A stretch of DNA of 64,000 nucleotides from Mayamaea pseudoterrestris. Its lineage: Eukaryota; Bacillariophyta; Bacillariophyceae; Sellaphorales; Sellaphoraceae. The stretch is from NCBI GenBank assembly GCA_027923505.1, contig BROI01000003.1, positions 186,001-250,000 of the forward strand, in the 5' to 3' direction. How positions within the stretch are numbered: position 1 is the first letter of the stretch; each line of letters opens with the position of its first letter. Positions 38,412-50,603 of the stretch are shown piece after piece. A program made the position numbers and the translations under genes. The notes under the pieces are model-generated. The model was not told the origin of the DNA, did not search any database, and saw nothing but the letters and a program-made list of their open reading frames with translations.

Positions 38412-39300
38412 ATGGCCAAGCTTTCCCTACCCGTCATTGCTACCCTTGTTGCAGGAGCCTCTGCCTTTGCGCCGGTTGCCCGGCCAAGCGCCAAGACTTC
38501 ATTGCAGGCGGCAACTGAGTCAAAGGGCTACTGGGATCCCCTAGGATTGTACGAGCTGGGCAGTGGAGAAGCATTCGACACATTCCCCAACATGTTCCCT
38601 GCCAAGCAATACTTGGACGACTCCGAGAAGAAGCACGGACGCATGGTATGTTGCTACTGAATTGTGGTGAAAGTTGCTAGCCAATGGGTATCTGCTTTGA
38701 CGACGAGGCGAAATCATTACATCGAACTTGGCGACCATCTGGCTTTCTTGCACAAGAAACATTCGCGATACTCTGTAAGCTCACTAACTACTTCGTCTTT
38801 TCTACAGGCTATGCTTGCATGGACAGGAATCTGGGCAACTCACCAAGGAGGTCTAGGACTTGGCCTTCACTGGGACGGCTTCCCAGAAGCCGAGTGGACC
38901 AATGCCTTGGGAGTCTTTGCCAATGAGCAACCCGGTTGGTTCGGAGCCATTCTAGGTTTTATTGCGATTGCTGAGGGCGAATCTGTTGGGCATTCAGGCG
39001 ACAACTTCCGTGGCTTGTCTACCAAGGAGGCTGCTGGCGACCTAAACTTTGACTACCTTGGCATCAAGAAAAAGATTTCACCAGAGAAATTGGCACGTTA
39101 CAATGACGTCGAGACAAAGAATGGCCGCGCGGTAAGCATCTATACTTGTTTGACAAAGTGAATTAGTCCAACTGCGACTATACCAGTCTTACATGACTTT
39201 CCTTGAATCTTTGCAGGCGATGATTGCCATGGCATCCTTGTTCGCATACGAATCCATTCCAGGAAGTGTCCCAATCATGGACCTGCTCGGTGCTAACTAA
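38412..39300 (+). CDS. fucoxanthin-chlorophyll a/c light-harvesting protein
   Basis: Three exons, 38412-38645, 38808-39131 and 39217-39300, give 213 residues; introns are 162 and 85 nt, both phase 0. The start MAKLSLPVIATLVAGASAFAP is a textbook diatom bipartite plastid signal, with cleavage at ASA-FAP. Helix 1 carries EKKHGRM joined to AMLAWTGIWA across intron 1. Helix 3 has ETKNGRA joined to AMIAMASLFAYES across intron 2. These are the paired chlorophyll-binding E-x-x-x-(H/N)-x-R motifs of the LHC family. Helix 2 (GWFGAILGFIAIAEGESVG) is less conserved. Introns sit right after the two GR(M/A) motifs, so the ends of helix motifs are split in the same way. The subfamily (Lhcf or Lhcr) is not certain. 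Confidence 0.92.
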
Positions 39301-39417
39301 TAAGCAATTTACATACAGCTTTCTTTATTCGTTCGCATTTATCTTTTGTAGTCATGTCAATGTCCCGTCATTATAGCATTTTCTCTGGTTATATCTCGTG
39401 CAAAGTGTCCAAGCCCA

Positions 39418-40179
39418 TCAAATTCGCGGCACCATGGACGAGTGTACAAATCGAAAGACACTCATCAATAGTAATCCAAAACCAATCTCTAACGGCATAA
39501 TACCTTCCTCTGGTATAGATCCGACAGGTCGGTGCTGTAAACAAGCCATGATGAAGGCGACAATCAATCGTAAATTGATAGCATTCAAAAATGTTGAAAA
39601 ACCTAGCAGCATGGCTGCCTTTGGGCCGCCTCGTTCATCCGATGCATCATAGTGACCATCCTTGGCCGAAAATAGAAAGGCTCCATTGTATAGACCAGCG
39701 CCAATCCAAAGTAGACTCATCAATGAACCTTCACTGAGTGCGGCTGGTAGAAAGGAAATGTCCATTCGATGAGTCACCCAAAAAGATATCGACAGCGCCA
39801 GATTCACAATGAGGAAAATGTCGTAGTATAATAGACTTGTGTCTTCAATCTTGAAAGGTGGAGTCTTATTCAGTAGTTCTTCGCCTTGTTTTCTGACAGA
39901 TTGCATCAGTTTGGACATGAGGTTCTCGTCGACAGTTTTTCGTTCGACCCTTTCAGTAATCTTGTCCTCATCTTTTACCTCGCTTGACATTCGAAATGAG
40001 TAGAGACAACTTTGTCGATTGTGAAGTTGACGAATCCGACTAAGACTGAGCTGTCCAAGTCGTGACAAGGGCAAAGATGACGCGACAAACCCATGGCATT
40101 GAAATGGCAACAGAACCAACAACGTTGCAGCCCAATGATGCAACGCTCGCCTCCTTAGTGCTCTATCTGATGCAACCAT
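39418..40179 (-). CDS. predicted plastid membrane protein of unknown function
   Basis: 253 residues from ATG 40179. The N terminus has a signal peptide (WAATLLVLLPFQCHG) followed directly by FVASSLPLSRL, matching the diatom plastid rule of a Phe at the cleavage site. About four hydrophobic helices follow: YYDIFLIVNLALSISFWV, GSLMSLLWIGAGLYNGAFLF, LNLRLIVAFIMACL-like and EIGFGLLLMSVFRFV. Between signal and helices is a charged region (VKDEDKITERVERKTVDENL). I do not recognise a named family. It is convergent with the FCP gene (117 bp apart). Confidence 0.65.
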   Translation of the reverse strand: MVASDRALRRRALHHWAATLLVLLPFQCHGFVASSLPLSRLGQLSLSRIRQLHNRQSCLYSFRMSSEVKDEDKITERVERKTVDENLMSKLMQSVRKQGEELLNKTPPFKIEDTSLLYYDIFLIVNLALSISFWVTHRMDISFLPAALSEGSLMSLLWIGAGLYNGAFLFSAKDGHYDASDERGGPKAAMLLGFSTFLNAINLRLIVAFIMACLQHRPVGSIPEEGIMPLEIGFGLLLMSVFRFVHSSMVPRI

Positions 40180-40478
40180 TTTTTAGTTGTTTCTCAACTT
40201 TCGGAAAGGTGAATTGAAGTCGTCAAACGTTCCAGTTGCTCTGATAGCAAGCACCTCCTGTTCGACTTCCATGGACGCGAACAGAACCTCGTCTTGCTCG
40301 CAGCTTCGTCAGCGATAAGTGAGTACCGATACGACGTGAGTGCTGCCGCTGCGACGCATCACCTCAAGGTTTGCGCAAGATGTTCCGCAGTAAAGTTCCA
40401 TACAAACAAGCCAAAAATATATATGTATATGTATATGTACGAAATTACTATTAGTAAAGCCTGGCAGAATTGTCTGGT

Positions 40479-41277
40479 TTACTCGGCAGCACCACCTCGT
40501 TGCATGCAAATCCGATAACAGCCGGCCAGACAGTACGCTTGGCATCGGCCACACATGACCAACACGGGCCGAAGCAAGTGACCCATGACAGCCATGACAT
40601 ACTTGAGACCCGCTGCCCCACCAGGTAGAAAGCTGATTAGATACCAAAGGAGCGCCGCGAGCTGAACGCCGGATGCAGCAATGACCATGGCGTATCCTCG
40701 TAGACCTCCAAACGAAAATGTAAGATACAGTGTCGATAGCATTGATCCAACGTAGATTGTCGTGAAATAGAGACGCTCCCGTTGTAACATGCTCATCAAA
40801 TGTTCCTTGGGTCCTTTAAGAATCGCAAAGGAAAACATGAACATGAGGCTCCCCATTGTGAAGGACAAGGCAAACTTTTGCGGCCGCACTGTAATCATTG
40901 GAAGTCCCACAAAGAATGCAAGTGCGAAGAACAAGGCCGACAGAAACAAGATAGCGCAGAAAACCTGTTCAAAGTTAATCGACATTCCTTACATTAGATG
41001 AGTATGCAATGTCGACAAAAAGAAATACTCGCAGTTGACAGTTGACTGCACCTACCTTGAATCGTTGCTGATAACCCATACCCATGACCTTTTGTGGCAT
41101 TTGCGCCTCCATACTAGACTTCATTCCGTCCCAGCTAATCGTGGGCATGGACTCTGTACTGACATTAAAGAGTGGCAAAACATCTTCAGTGGAAGGAAAC
41201 CACGACGAAGACGACGGCGTACCAGATTCTTCGGCACGCTTGTCGTCGTACCACTGCCCAAATGACGACGACGACAT
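40479..41277 (-). CDS. SFT2: SFT2-like vesicle transport protein
   Basis: Two exons, 41277-41056 and 40964-40479, with a 91-nt intron (40965-41055), give 235 residues. Sft2/Got1 proteins are small Golgi tetraspanning membrane proteins needed for fusion of endosome-derived vesicles with the Golgi (known). Four helices are visible: VFCAILFLSALFFALAFFVG, KFALSFTMGSLMFMFSFAIL, LYFTTIYVGSMLSTLYLTF and MVIAASGVQLAALLWYLISF, followed by the family-type FLPGGAAGLKYV. KGPKEHL in the second loop and SFGGLRG also fit. The soluble N terminus is Ser-rich. The C terminus is cysteine-rich (CGRCQAYCLAGCYRIC), which may be palmitoylated (inference). Confidence 0.82.
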
Positions 41278-41838
41278 GCCCTTTCTGTTCCTTCCTGTTG
41301 TAATTGTAATGGTTGATATCGTATGAGATCCTGCACGGGTCCGAAGTAGCGCTTTTTGCCGTCATGGTTGAGCGGCGGAAGGCGCCGTTTCGAGAAAGTC
41401 GAATCACAGTGGGACTACTTCCAGTACCGATCAGATTCCTAGCTAGCGAAACGCTGCTAACAAGCATGCTGAATGGAAAGCATACCGGTGCGTCGTTTCG
41501 CAAATAAACTACAGGATCCAAAAGATGTGTTTAGTTGTTACCTACAAGGAGATTAGAGCATGCAACAGTTCTTGGTCCCGCCTTGCGCCGAACTTTAATG
41601 ACTGCCGCAGGCATGCAGATTCAGCCAATCAAAAACGTTGAGATGACGTCGAACGCCTCAAAGGCCAATCGCAAAGCTCCACCATGGAACGACTTGCAAC
41701 TTGACGAACATGGTTTGATTTCAAATCAAACAATGATCGGGCGCGGTGGGGCCGTCGCGGCGCGGCGCAAGGGATGAAGCAATGACAACATAATGCAGTC
41801 GAGTTGCCAACGAACCGTTAGCTTTCATCTGAACCATC
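41278..41838. other. intergenic, one doubtful small frame
   Basis: 561 bp between divergent genes. A plus-strand frame from ATG 41598 to 41777 (59 residues: MTAAGMQIQPIKNVEM start, APPWNDLQLDEHGLI inside) could be a small gene but has no recognised relative. Nothing else is seen. Confidence 0.4.
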
Positions 41839-44470
41839 ATGAATTATTTCGCAACCATCATCCATCTCTTTGCCTTCGTCTCCTTCGCTTCGTTCGCTGG
41901 TGACGGTGACGGTGGCGGTGACAGCAAGCCTCTTGCGACAATGCAAGCGTCCATCGGTGAAGAAGGGGTACGATACTACGTCGTGATTGGTGCAGTCGCT
42001 CGTAGGCAGCACAATGTACCGTCGACTCACTTTTCGCTCGTTTTGCCCATTAGCAGGTCGACATGAGCTACAAGTACAGCGTCAGTCCGTCTGCAGCTCT
42101 TCGTGGATCCGTTCATTTGGAAACAAAACAAACCTTGACATCCGCCAAGGCCAATGACACTGCTACAGCTCATTCCCTGTCGCATTCGTCGTCTTCTCGA
42201 GCGTCCGCAAGTCTGGAACGCAACGAGACGCCGACCACGAACGACAATGCGCTTAGTGTCGCCGGAGTGGCCTTGCGTTTCAATACACCCACTGCCGCTC
42301 TATTTACCAATGGGAAAGATGCTGCTGCGTCTCGCGCAATGTCGAGCGTCGATTATCACTCGACTGTCGCAAAAACAAGTGATTCGGATTGGAACGATGG
42401 CGCTTACAACACCTTTCGTGAATATGGTCGGTCAACGATTCTTAATTCTAAAACGGTTGCCGCTTGTTTGTTGAGGTTTGAAAACTGGATGACTTTACCG
42501 GGATGTTTCTACTCCAGCAAGAGTACTACTGCCGTATCGGTCGAACCGGAAGAAGAAAGAGTAAAAGGAACATTATGCTTTTTGTCAGAGGGTGCCTGTG
42601 CTACGTTGGTATGTGTCATGCTGCGGTCGCTTGAATCAACTTCTATCTAGTGGTACGACTCATGTGCGCTTCTCTATGCTTTCTTCATATCTATATGTAG
42701 AACCACTGGAAACAGTTGGTGATATCAACTGCGTCGCATGTATTTCGGGTGCTTTTGCGTGTGGCGCACGCCCTTTTTGAGTATGACAACTTATTGGAGT
42801 CGTCCGGGGTAGAGGCAAACTCGGTTTGGTCAAGAATGGAGCGTGCGGAAAAGGTTGGAAGCATGGCTAATATGAGAATGGAACGAAGCAAAGCAGATCC
42901 AGAACGCGTCAGATCAAACATGGAGCCTACTGACAAGAGCGAGAAAGTAAATGGAGGCATCATGCTGTTGAATGTCTGGGAATGTCTGAGAAATCTGCTG
43001 GTTTATTTTAGCGAGCTGGTGTTTCATTGGGGCACGGAAGTGGCCGATGAAAGCACGGCGCGCACTAGACCGTACGAAAAATGGACTTGTATGCAGTGCA
43101 CCATACAGCTGGGGGGCAGCAATTCGGATGTGAGCGATGAAGACAACAAGCTGATGATTGATAAGGGCGATACATTTACAAAACGATATATCCGGCAAGC
43201 CGACGCGGGAGCGAGACTGGTGGATGCTAGCGGGGTTGAAACAAGTCCGGTAGCACTTTGTTCACTGTCTTTCCTTGTGATTGTGCTGTGTTGCTGGGTC
43301 ATTGACCATTGTCGAGCCTCTAAGCGTGGTGCACAGCATGCTTTAAAGAGCATTGCGCAAAACGAGAAAATCGGGCAGCTACAACAGCAGATATCTTTCC
43401 ATGTGATTGTGGGGGGTTGTTGGGCCATTGACCATAGTCGAGTCTCCAAGCGTTATACACAGCATGCATTGGAGTGCATTGCTCTCAAAGAAGAAATTGG
43501 GCAGCTCAAACTGCAGAATAAGCGGCAAGCCGCCAAGAACTCTCAGCTTACTTGGCAAAACCAGCAACTTGTGGAGCGAGGAGCGCAACAAGAAACTCAT
43601 CGCGTCATTGAGATCGGCCCGCAGCCGGCCAATTTTATTGCTGGTCATGAAGCCGAGTTGGTCGAATTGAACTTACGACTACAACAACGTGACAATGCTT
43701 TGGCCGAGAGTGAAAATAAGCAGAACCGACTTACTGAGCAAAACGTGGATCTCACTCAACAAAATGTGGACCTCTCGCAACTAAATTCGGACCTTAACAA
43801 GCAATTAGGCATGGAGCTTCTAAACAACGACAACGAAATTGCGCGACTCAAGCAGAAGCACTTAGCTGCTCTCCACCCTGAGCAGCATATGGTGACCTTG
43901 CAAGAAGCCGAGCAAGAATTTTTGTCCGATGAGGTTGCTGCGTTAAGGAACAATATTTCTGTACTTGCGGGGCACAGCTTATCCCTTTTTAGCGAGATTA
44001 TTGAGCACGACGGTGAAATTGGTCAGCATTTTTGGGGATTCGAGCACTTAGTCGAACAGGCAGCCAAGAAGGACTGTGCGAATAATTTGCTCAAGCAACG
44101 TCTAAACATGTTCACGCGGCGACTTAAGAAAAGCCAAGAACGGGCCGTCCAACATGCAGTTGAGGTCGAGGAGCTGAAACGCGACCTAGACTTTTGTTTC
44201 GATGAGCTGGCCGATGAGACTTATGGTCATAGAAAGATGTTGTCTACAATAGTGGAGTGGATCTTGAGGCGTTGTCAAGATCATGTCCATCGCTTGACGG
44301 AACTCGATAACGAGCTTGTTTCATTACAGAAAAAGCTCAACAAGCGCATGAGTTTAACGCCAGTTAAACAAGCCAACGTGCAGCGCCAGGAAAAGAATTA
44401 CGAAGATGGCGGGACTATTAGTCGCGTTGGGGTTGTTGAAGCCAAGCTTGCGAATGGAGTGCGAGTTTAG
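41839..44470 (+). CDS. hypothetical secretory-pathway coiled-coil protein with internal duplication
   Basis: Three exons, 41839-41967, 42057-42608 and 42701-44470, all phase 0, give 816 residues. Exon 1 encodes a signal peptide (MNYFATIIHLFAFVSFASFA) and little else; donors are GTACGA and GTATGT, acceptors TTAGCAG and ATGTAG. Exon 2 is Ser/Thr-rich. Exon 3 contains a 42-codon tandem duplication (43271-43396 and 43397-43522) whose copies read FLVIVLCCWVIDHCRASKRG and FHVIVGGCWAIDHSRVSKRY, each a hydrophobic stretch plus a helix. A long coiled coil follows (ENKQNRLTEQNVDLTQQNVD; NNDNEIARLKQKHLAALHPE; RRLKKSQERAVQHAVEVEEL). No known domain is recognised. Exon use of the first intron is inferred from in-frame GT-AG sites and the signal peptide. 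The gene at 49580 has the same plan in miniature. Confidence 0.65.
43271..43522 (+). repeat. 126-bp in-frame tandem duplication
   Basis: Two adjacent 126-bp copies (43271-43396, 43397-43522) inside exon 3. They share stretches such as TTGACCAT-GTCGAG and CACAGCATGC and encode 42 residues each. Divergence is moderate (roughly a quarter of positions by eye), so the duplication is not recent. Confidence 0.75.
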
Positions 44471-47400
44471 TGATTGCGAGGCGCCGCGCCACGACTGTGA
44501 GAAGTAGTGCAGTGGAGAGCAAGAACAGATTTCAAGGACGACGCATTATTGGTGGCTGCGTAACTTAGCGAAGATCACTAGGGGGCTATCTGTCACGCGC
44601 TACTTTTCAGGCTTGACATTGAGCCTTCACGAGGGGATGTCTTCGGGGATAGCATGTAGGTAGTTTATAAAAAAAAATCTGGCGTATCATGCTTCGTACT
44701 TCGTTCCGTATACGATCGAGCGATGCGAGCTATCAACATAGTTTGGATCGAGTGACATAGCTAACTCATCAAGACACACTTTCACGAGCCGAAAGTCTTC
44801 GCGCAAATCAACCATTCTTTTAAACGCCTGTTCATTCCGCGGTCAAAGTACTTGTGTTGGTGCAAACTTGACCGCAAGCTTTAGAAACAATGCGTCGCAC
44901 CAACGACGGCATGTTAGTGCGGCCGCAGTGGTCTGCTCAACGAATGAAGACGAAATTCGCACAGTATAGTGCAGTTCATTTAATTTTCGATTCTCTTACA
45001 AATGAAGCCAAGGCGGCATGGCGAGGTCATTGACAGTAAAGGTCAGTTCATTTTGGCGGAGCGGGTGAAACACGCAATGATATGAAACTGGCGACCGAGC
45101 GATCTACAATGTAGTCTCTCTTCTTCGGCAAGGTGCGAGCTGAAGGGGAAGGTCGTTTGTGGTTGGTGTGCAGCGACATCGGTTTGCAGCGAGTCTCCCG
45201 TCTGCCATGTGATTTGGGCGCTCGAATCGGCGATGAGAACAAGATCTTATCCATGTCGCTTCGGTACTGAACAGAACCGCTGCGACTTTCCAAAAATTGG
45301 CCACTAATCCGCCATCAGCCATGGGCCATGGACCACATACATGGCGTTTGCTGGGCGAATGGCAATGAGATGTAACGACCGTATGCCTACAGCATAATGA
45401 AAAAGATTCTATCAGGTTTAAAGATGGCTAAATGGCGACAGGGAACTGCAGCAGGCTGCCATGTTCAGCCAGTCGACATGTCCACAAGCAAAAGCCAACA
45501 TGAGGGACCACAGCAAGTCAAGCGAAACATCAACACAAGTAAATTGGATAGAAAGCGAAGATAATTCTACGTCATAATTCTTGCATTTTTCATACTTGTG
45601 TCTCGAGCAATAAGGCTTGGATCTCCGGCTTTTGCCTGCCGCGATGCCGTCAAGCGTAACGTTTCTCGGGCTGGTTCCGATGCTTGCAAATCCGTCGTCT
45701 TGACGGCACGATGCACGCCCGTTGCTTGACAGTCTCCGCAGTCATCTATTCACGTAACCTGGATGAAAGGATTTCAATGTTGCACTGGTGTAGCGCGGTG
45801 ACGCTCGCCGGTCAAAATGTCCTTCAAATCCAGTGGCAACCGCTCCTCGCTCGCTCCTTTTTTATCATTCGCCGTTTGCGACACATCAATCAACATGTCT
45901 TTTCCGAAGATTAAAATTACTCAGCAATTTACTTGACTCATCACTGTTTGGCACGAGCGCTCCGTCCGTCCCTTCGACTTTGCCGCTATTTTGTCAAAGT
46001 GGAAACTCCCGACCAGTTCGTTGTCCTTCGTTCGCCGCCCACAAAGGGCGTGCATTGCCCTTTTTTAAACGATTGTGATCGACATCCGTCGACATGGCAC
46101 ATTTGTTTGGTGTATTGCTCTGCTTGAGACTTGAAAAGTGTGGCGTTTGTGATACAGCTGTTTGTTTACCTGCAACTCAATTCTGCATGTCATATTCGCT
46201 TTGATTGCGCTTGGCTGACGTTATATGCCGAGTACCCGAGCTCGAAATGCTACGTGGTATCTGCATACGGCTTTGTGTGTCGCACGACACAAGACGCTGC
46301 ATCCTGGAATATGTTCGGGCAGCATTATCAGTGGGTTGGGCAGTAGTTGTCGGCATTTAAAAGCAGCATAGGGGCTACACGAACAAATTAATCCGCAAGC
46401 AGCAAGTTGCCAGTCTCTCTATCTACTCTGAGCTTCTGCTTTGGTCACCTCGGTTGATCTGCTGTGAGTTTGCAGACGACTCGTCCTTGTAGCTCGAATG
46501 GAGCCATTCATCGGCGTACAGGCGCGGCCAGCTTTACAAGATAGCAACCCGACTGAACAGTGGTGGACATGACGCATGTTGCAGTACATGCGATACTCTT
46601 GTGACGGATATGATGGGGCCTCGCTTCTTTTTAAATGTCGGTGATTTCGATGCAGTGCCTTGGGTTTTGTCACCATGAGGCAACCGTGCTTTTGCTCCGA
46701 AACGACTATGCCCTTGGGAAAGGATAGTCTCATATATCTGCTGATGTGAGCAGAGGCGGGTCGACCGATAGCTCCCTCAAACAAATTTGATATGGCAGCA
46801 GTGTACTATACTTGATTCAATGGAGTTGCGGCAGTAGCATTTCCTGTCCTTGCGTGCTCACATATTATTGCTATCAACGCATGCTTGCGCTTGTGAGTTT
46901 CGATTGACGACTTTGCAACATGTTTTTGAAGAACCCTATAAGGTTGTGCTTGTTTGCTGATGGTCGTCGCGGCAAAATACTTGAACCTTTTAGCTCACTG
47001 TAAAGGTACACACATTTCTGGTTATTTTCCTGCGGTACATGCCATGAGGCTCAGGATTTTGGTAAAATGAGCAACGTCTTTGCGTTGTTGTCGTCGCTAA
47101 ATTTTGTGAGCATTGTGGCGAACGACGAATTGAGACCGTGTCCGATAAAGCTGCGGGCCGACTGCAATGTTGGCATGAGGTCTGGCACTACGCATTCCGC
47201 TCGAATGTTTTCTGCATTTCTTGAGCCGTTCCATCCTTATGATTCGGAACGAAATCAATCATCAATCACCCAGGTTCGGCTCGCAGCCTGGGATTAGTCC
47301 GCAATAGACAGCAATTCACACCAGCTTCAGTTGCATATCTAGCGGAGATATGCACGCGAAAAATCACCATGCAGTTGTTTCCCCTTGCTCACAACTTGGT

Positions 47401-49579
47401 TGATGTGTATCGAAGGCAGTTAATTCGGCTTGCCGAATATGCAGTTGCGAGTTGGACGATGCTTTGTGGTGTCCCATTTGCAACTGAGGATCATATAGTG
47501 GTTAACTTCTATCCAAGCCCTGGCTTGTGACACTTTTTTCGCGGCGAAGCTGATACCTGTTAAATCGCAGCAGAGCTGCAGTGCTTATTGTCCTCCGCTT
47601 TCATCGACGCGCACGCCTTAGTAGCGATTAAGATCATAAGCACCACCAGCCTTCCGCATTCATGACGAGTTTCAGCTCAACGATTTGAAGCACCAAGTAT
47701 GCAATTGTCGTGCTTGCGCGACATGAATATATTATGCACACCCACCAGTTGACATGCTGCTTGATGCGGCAAAAGGATCAACGAGATCGATCCCATACTG
47801 ATAGATGTCGTCCCTTGGGTTTCGATTCTCTGCTACTAGAAGTCTGCTTCCCTGGTTCGCAGAGGACAATAGGACGATGTTAGACCGACGCCACTTTTGC
47901 AAAAAGATAAAATGGCGAAGGATATTTGCCGACGCCCGTACTATCGCCATCTCAGCACCGAGGTTAATTCGCGCAGCAAAATACGAACCGACCTCGACAT
48001 TTACCGTCTCTAAAAGCATTAAGCGAGATCGCAAACCAATTGTCACTTCCAGTCACTTTCGCTGGCACGAAGTAGCGCAACGACGATGACAAGCAATTTA
48101 CAACTGACATGTAAAGTTTCCGAAACATGGCAGACTACCCACAGTACGTCGACCGACTGGCTTGAAATAGCTGGAGTAGAGTTGCAACATCGTTGCAACA
48201 CTAAACACATTATGACTTTGGGCCGCGAGAGAAGATTTTCTCCTTAAGACGCTACTTGCCAATATAGGCCGGCAGTGGTGTATCGCAGGACAAACGTCAG
48301 ATTCTCTTTTGGTTCTCTTTGGCTAGTTTCGTTCGAAAAATTTTATATGAGACTATTCAACGCGGCAATTATCTTTGAGCTGTCCCCGGTGCTTACAATA
48401 CACGCAAAATTTGAGTATCATCGCATCATGGTGATCATCTCTGGTCGGAGGAGTGCAAAGTGTTATCAGGCTCAGGAGCCATGGAATGCTGCAGCAATAA
48501 GTAATCTACACAGCCATATCCAAGCATATCGTTTGCTACCTTTCGCACCGTCTGCTGTGAAATGGAGGGACGAATCGCCACGCAAGCATACTGCGGTAGC
48601 ATGTCTCTCGTACTGAATCACTGTTAAGGGCGTGTCGGCTTCACAGCGGAGCTGTTGGCTTATGCTAGACGCGTCTGCGACTTCTGCTGCCACCATCCCC
48701 CAAAGTATGTACTCGCAGTACAGTGACTGATTCGCAATAAGATTCTGGCTCAAGAATAATCCTTATATTTGGGAGCGTCCACTTGCGACAGCATGGTTGG
48801 CACGCTCCTCGCTCGAGCTTGCGTTCCTCTGTCCATCTGTGCATATGCAGGCAGCAACAGAGGCTTGCTATTGATGGCTCTCTTTTGTGGCAATCCGCGT
48901 CGGTGTAGCTGCAAATTACGAACGACTGCGTCGTCAGTGTATCGTGGCGCAACCTAGTTGACGTTGAATTTGGCTCGAGGGTCTCACAAACATGGCAGTG
49001 AACTACGCACTCCCGGCTCATTATATTTAATCAGCCAGTTCACATTAAGGGAGTGGCAATCCATCAATCTGTTGTGCATAGCATGGCCAACACCTGCCGG
49101 TAGTGTTGTCCGCCGCACTCGTCTAAAGATTGGACACTTTTTAACGGGCAGCGGTGACGAAACTCTCGGCTCATTATATTTATCAGCCAGTTCACATTAA
49201 GGGAGTGGCAATTTATCATTCTGTTGTGCATAGCATGGCCAACACCTGCCGGTAGTGATGTCCGCCGCACTCGTCTAAAGATTGGACACTTTTAACGGGC
49301 AGCGGTGACGAAATCGGCAGCTTCATTGACAAAATTAAGTGGGCGTCTGTAATATGTAATAGTTTTGGATTCCTAGTCTAGAAAGAGTTTATGTATTAGC
49401 TATGCATAGGAATGATAAGATTGGTGACCGAACGCGAATTGCGAAGAACGCGAACTCTATCGGATATTCATTATCGCCCCTTCCGTCCTTTCACGCGAGG
49501 TTGCAGCGGCGCATTGGATCTGAACCGTTTTGCTTTTCGTCCATCGACATTTACGTCGTCTCTCTCTTGTTGCTACAAA
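44471..49579. other. 5.1-kb stretch without a recognisable gene
   Basis: This is by far the largest gap. Open frames are all under ~125 codons, overlap on both strands and show no domain, signal peptide plus intron pattern or codon regularity I trust. I see no transposon proteins and no terminal repeats. The only clear structure is the 153-bp tandem duplication at 49014-49313. It may hold an unrecognised noncoding RNA, an eroded gene or element, or lineage-specific exons. Confidence 0.5.
49014..49313. repeat. tandem duplication of a 153-bp unit
   Basis: Copy 1 spans 49014-49166 and copy 2 49167 to about 49313. They share CGGCTCATTATATTT, CAGCCAGTTCACATTAAGGG, GGCCAACACCTGCCGGTAGT and GGGCAGCGGTGACGAAA with only a few substitutions and 1-base length changes. 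The high identity means a recent event. It lies ~270 bp upstream of the gene starting at 49580. No coding content. Confidence 0.85.
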
Positions 49580-50468
49580 ATGATGAAGGCCTTAGCCATC
49601 TGTTTCGTTCTGAGCAGTCTGCTTGTCAGTTCCTGCTTGAAACCTACCGTGAGCCCGGAATCCAAGTCGCTAGAGGTACGAACTCTCAATGTTACCGCTT
49701 TGTCGTTTCCAGTGGGGTCGTTTCAATATTGCAACGTGTAAGCACTTGCAGCGCAGCAGCTTACTTTACTTGTCTCACGCTGCCATTTTATTTGTGCTTC
49801 TGCAGCTCGGCATGGACCATGGCTTAGGCAGAGTCCATGACTTGTGTCATGTGGCCTCCGATGTTTCGGAAATGAAGAAACACTGCAAGTACACGTCCTC
49901 GCCCGTCGCGCACCAACTACAAAGTGAATCGCCAATCGAGTCAGAGTATGCTCCGTCGCCTCAGCAGGGCTCTACGCCGACGATGCATGGAAGTTACATG
50001 TACAAAAGGATGGAGCCCATTGAAACAAGCTTCCCCACTGATTGCCCGATCCCTGACGAACGCGCGGGCTGGCACGAAAGCACAATTCTCATACTTGCGG
50101 CAATTCTAGCTGGCCGTGTATTCACGCTCCAGCGGGCGCTTGATGGCGCAAATAAACGACGTTGCGAGACTGAGCTTAATGCGGCTGCGATCGCCCAAAG
50201 CAAGATGGAACATTACAGAGACCAGGAAATGCTTTTGAGTAAGTGTGCCATGACGATTGATCGTCTGCACAAGGATTTAAGTATCATGCAGAAGCAGATC
50301 ATGCTCAATAAGAAGAAAGAACAGGCTCTAGGTAAAGCCGTCGCGGGGATCTATCAGCGTATCCAGATTGCTGCTGCTGCGGGAGTCGCAGTCGAGTGGA
50401 CTGAATGGCGTGAGCCCCTTTTGGAAATGCTTGACCGTGCTGAAAGCCTTCTCGATGAGACAACGTAG
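49580..50468 (+). CDS. hypothetical signal-peptide/coiled-coil membrane protein
   Basis: Two exons, 49580-49675 and 49806-50468, separated by a 130-nt phase-0 intron (donor GTACGA, acceptor CTTCTGCAG), give 252 residues. Exon 1 is essentially a signal peptide (MMKALAICFVLSSLLVSSC). The middle is polar and Ser/Pro-rich. One hydrophobic segment (STILILAAILAGRVFTL) precedes a coiled coil (QEMLLSKCAMTIDRLHKDLS; IMQKQIMLNKKKEQALGKAV) and an acidic end. No known family. The plan (signal-peptide exon, GTACGA donor, phase-0 intron, hydrophobic segment, coiled coil) repeats that of the 41839 gene, but I see no clear sequence identity. Confidence 0.6.
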
Positions 50469-50603
50469 ATTTAAAGGTTTACAACCGTTGCCGACGTTTA
50501 TCTAGAACTTCCACACAAAAACTTTTCTATTTTCAAGAGCTTATAACATGCGTATCGTCGATTGGCACTCCAAAATAAAATCTTGGTTCACACGTCGCAT
50601 GAT

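Noticed and set aside
41598-41777. 59-residue plus-strand frame
   Set aside because: ATG context is weak and I recognise no family; kept only as a note in the intergenic entry.
46419-46784. 121-residue minus-strand frame in the large gap (also 47732-48046, 48275-48616, 48665-49021)
   Set aside because: No domain, no signal, no relation to neighbours, and frames of this size are expected by chance over 5 kb.
49014-49313. Terminal repeats of a mobile element
   Set aside because: The two copies are directly adjacent with no interior, so this is a simple tandem duplication.
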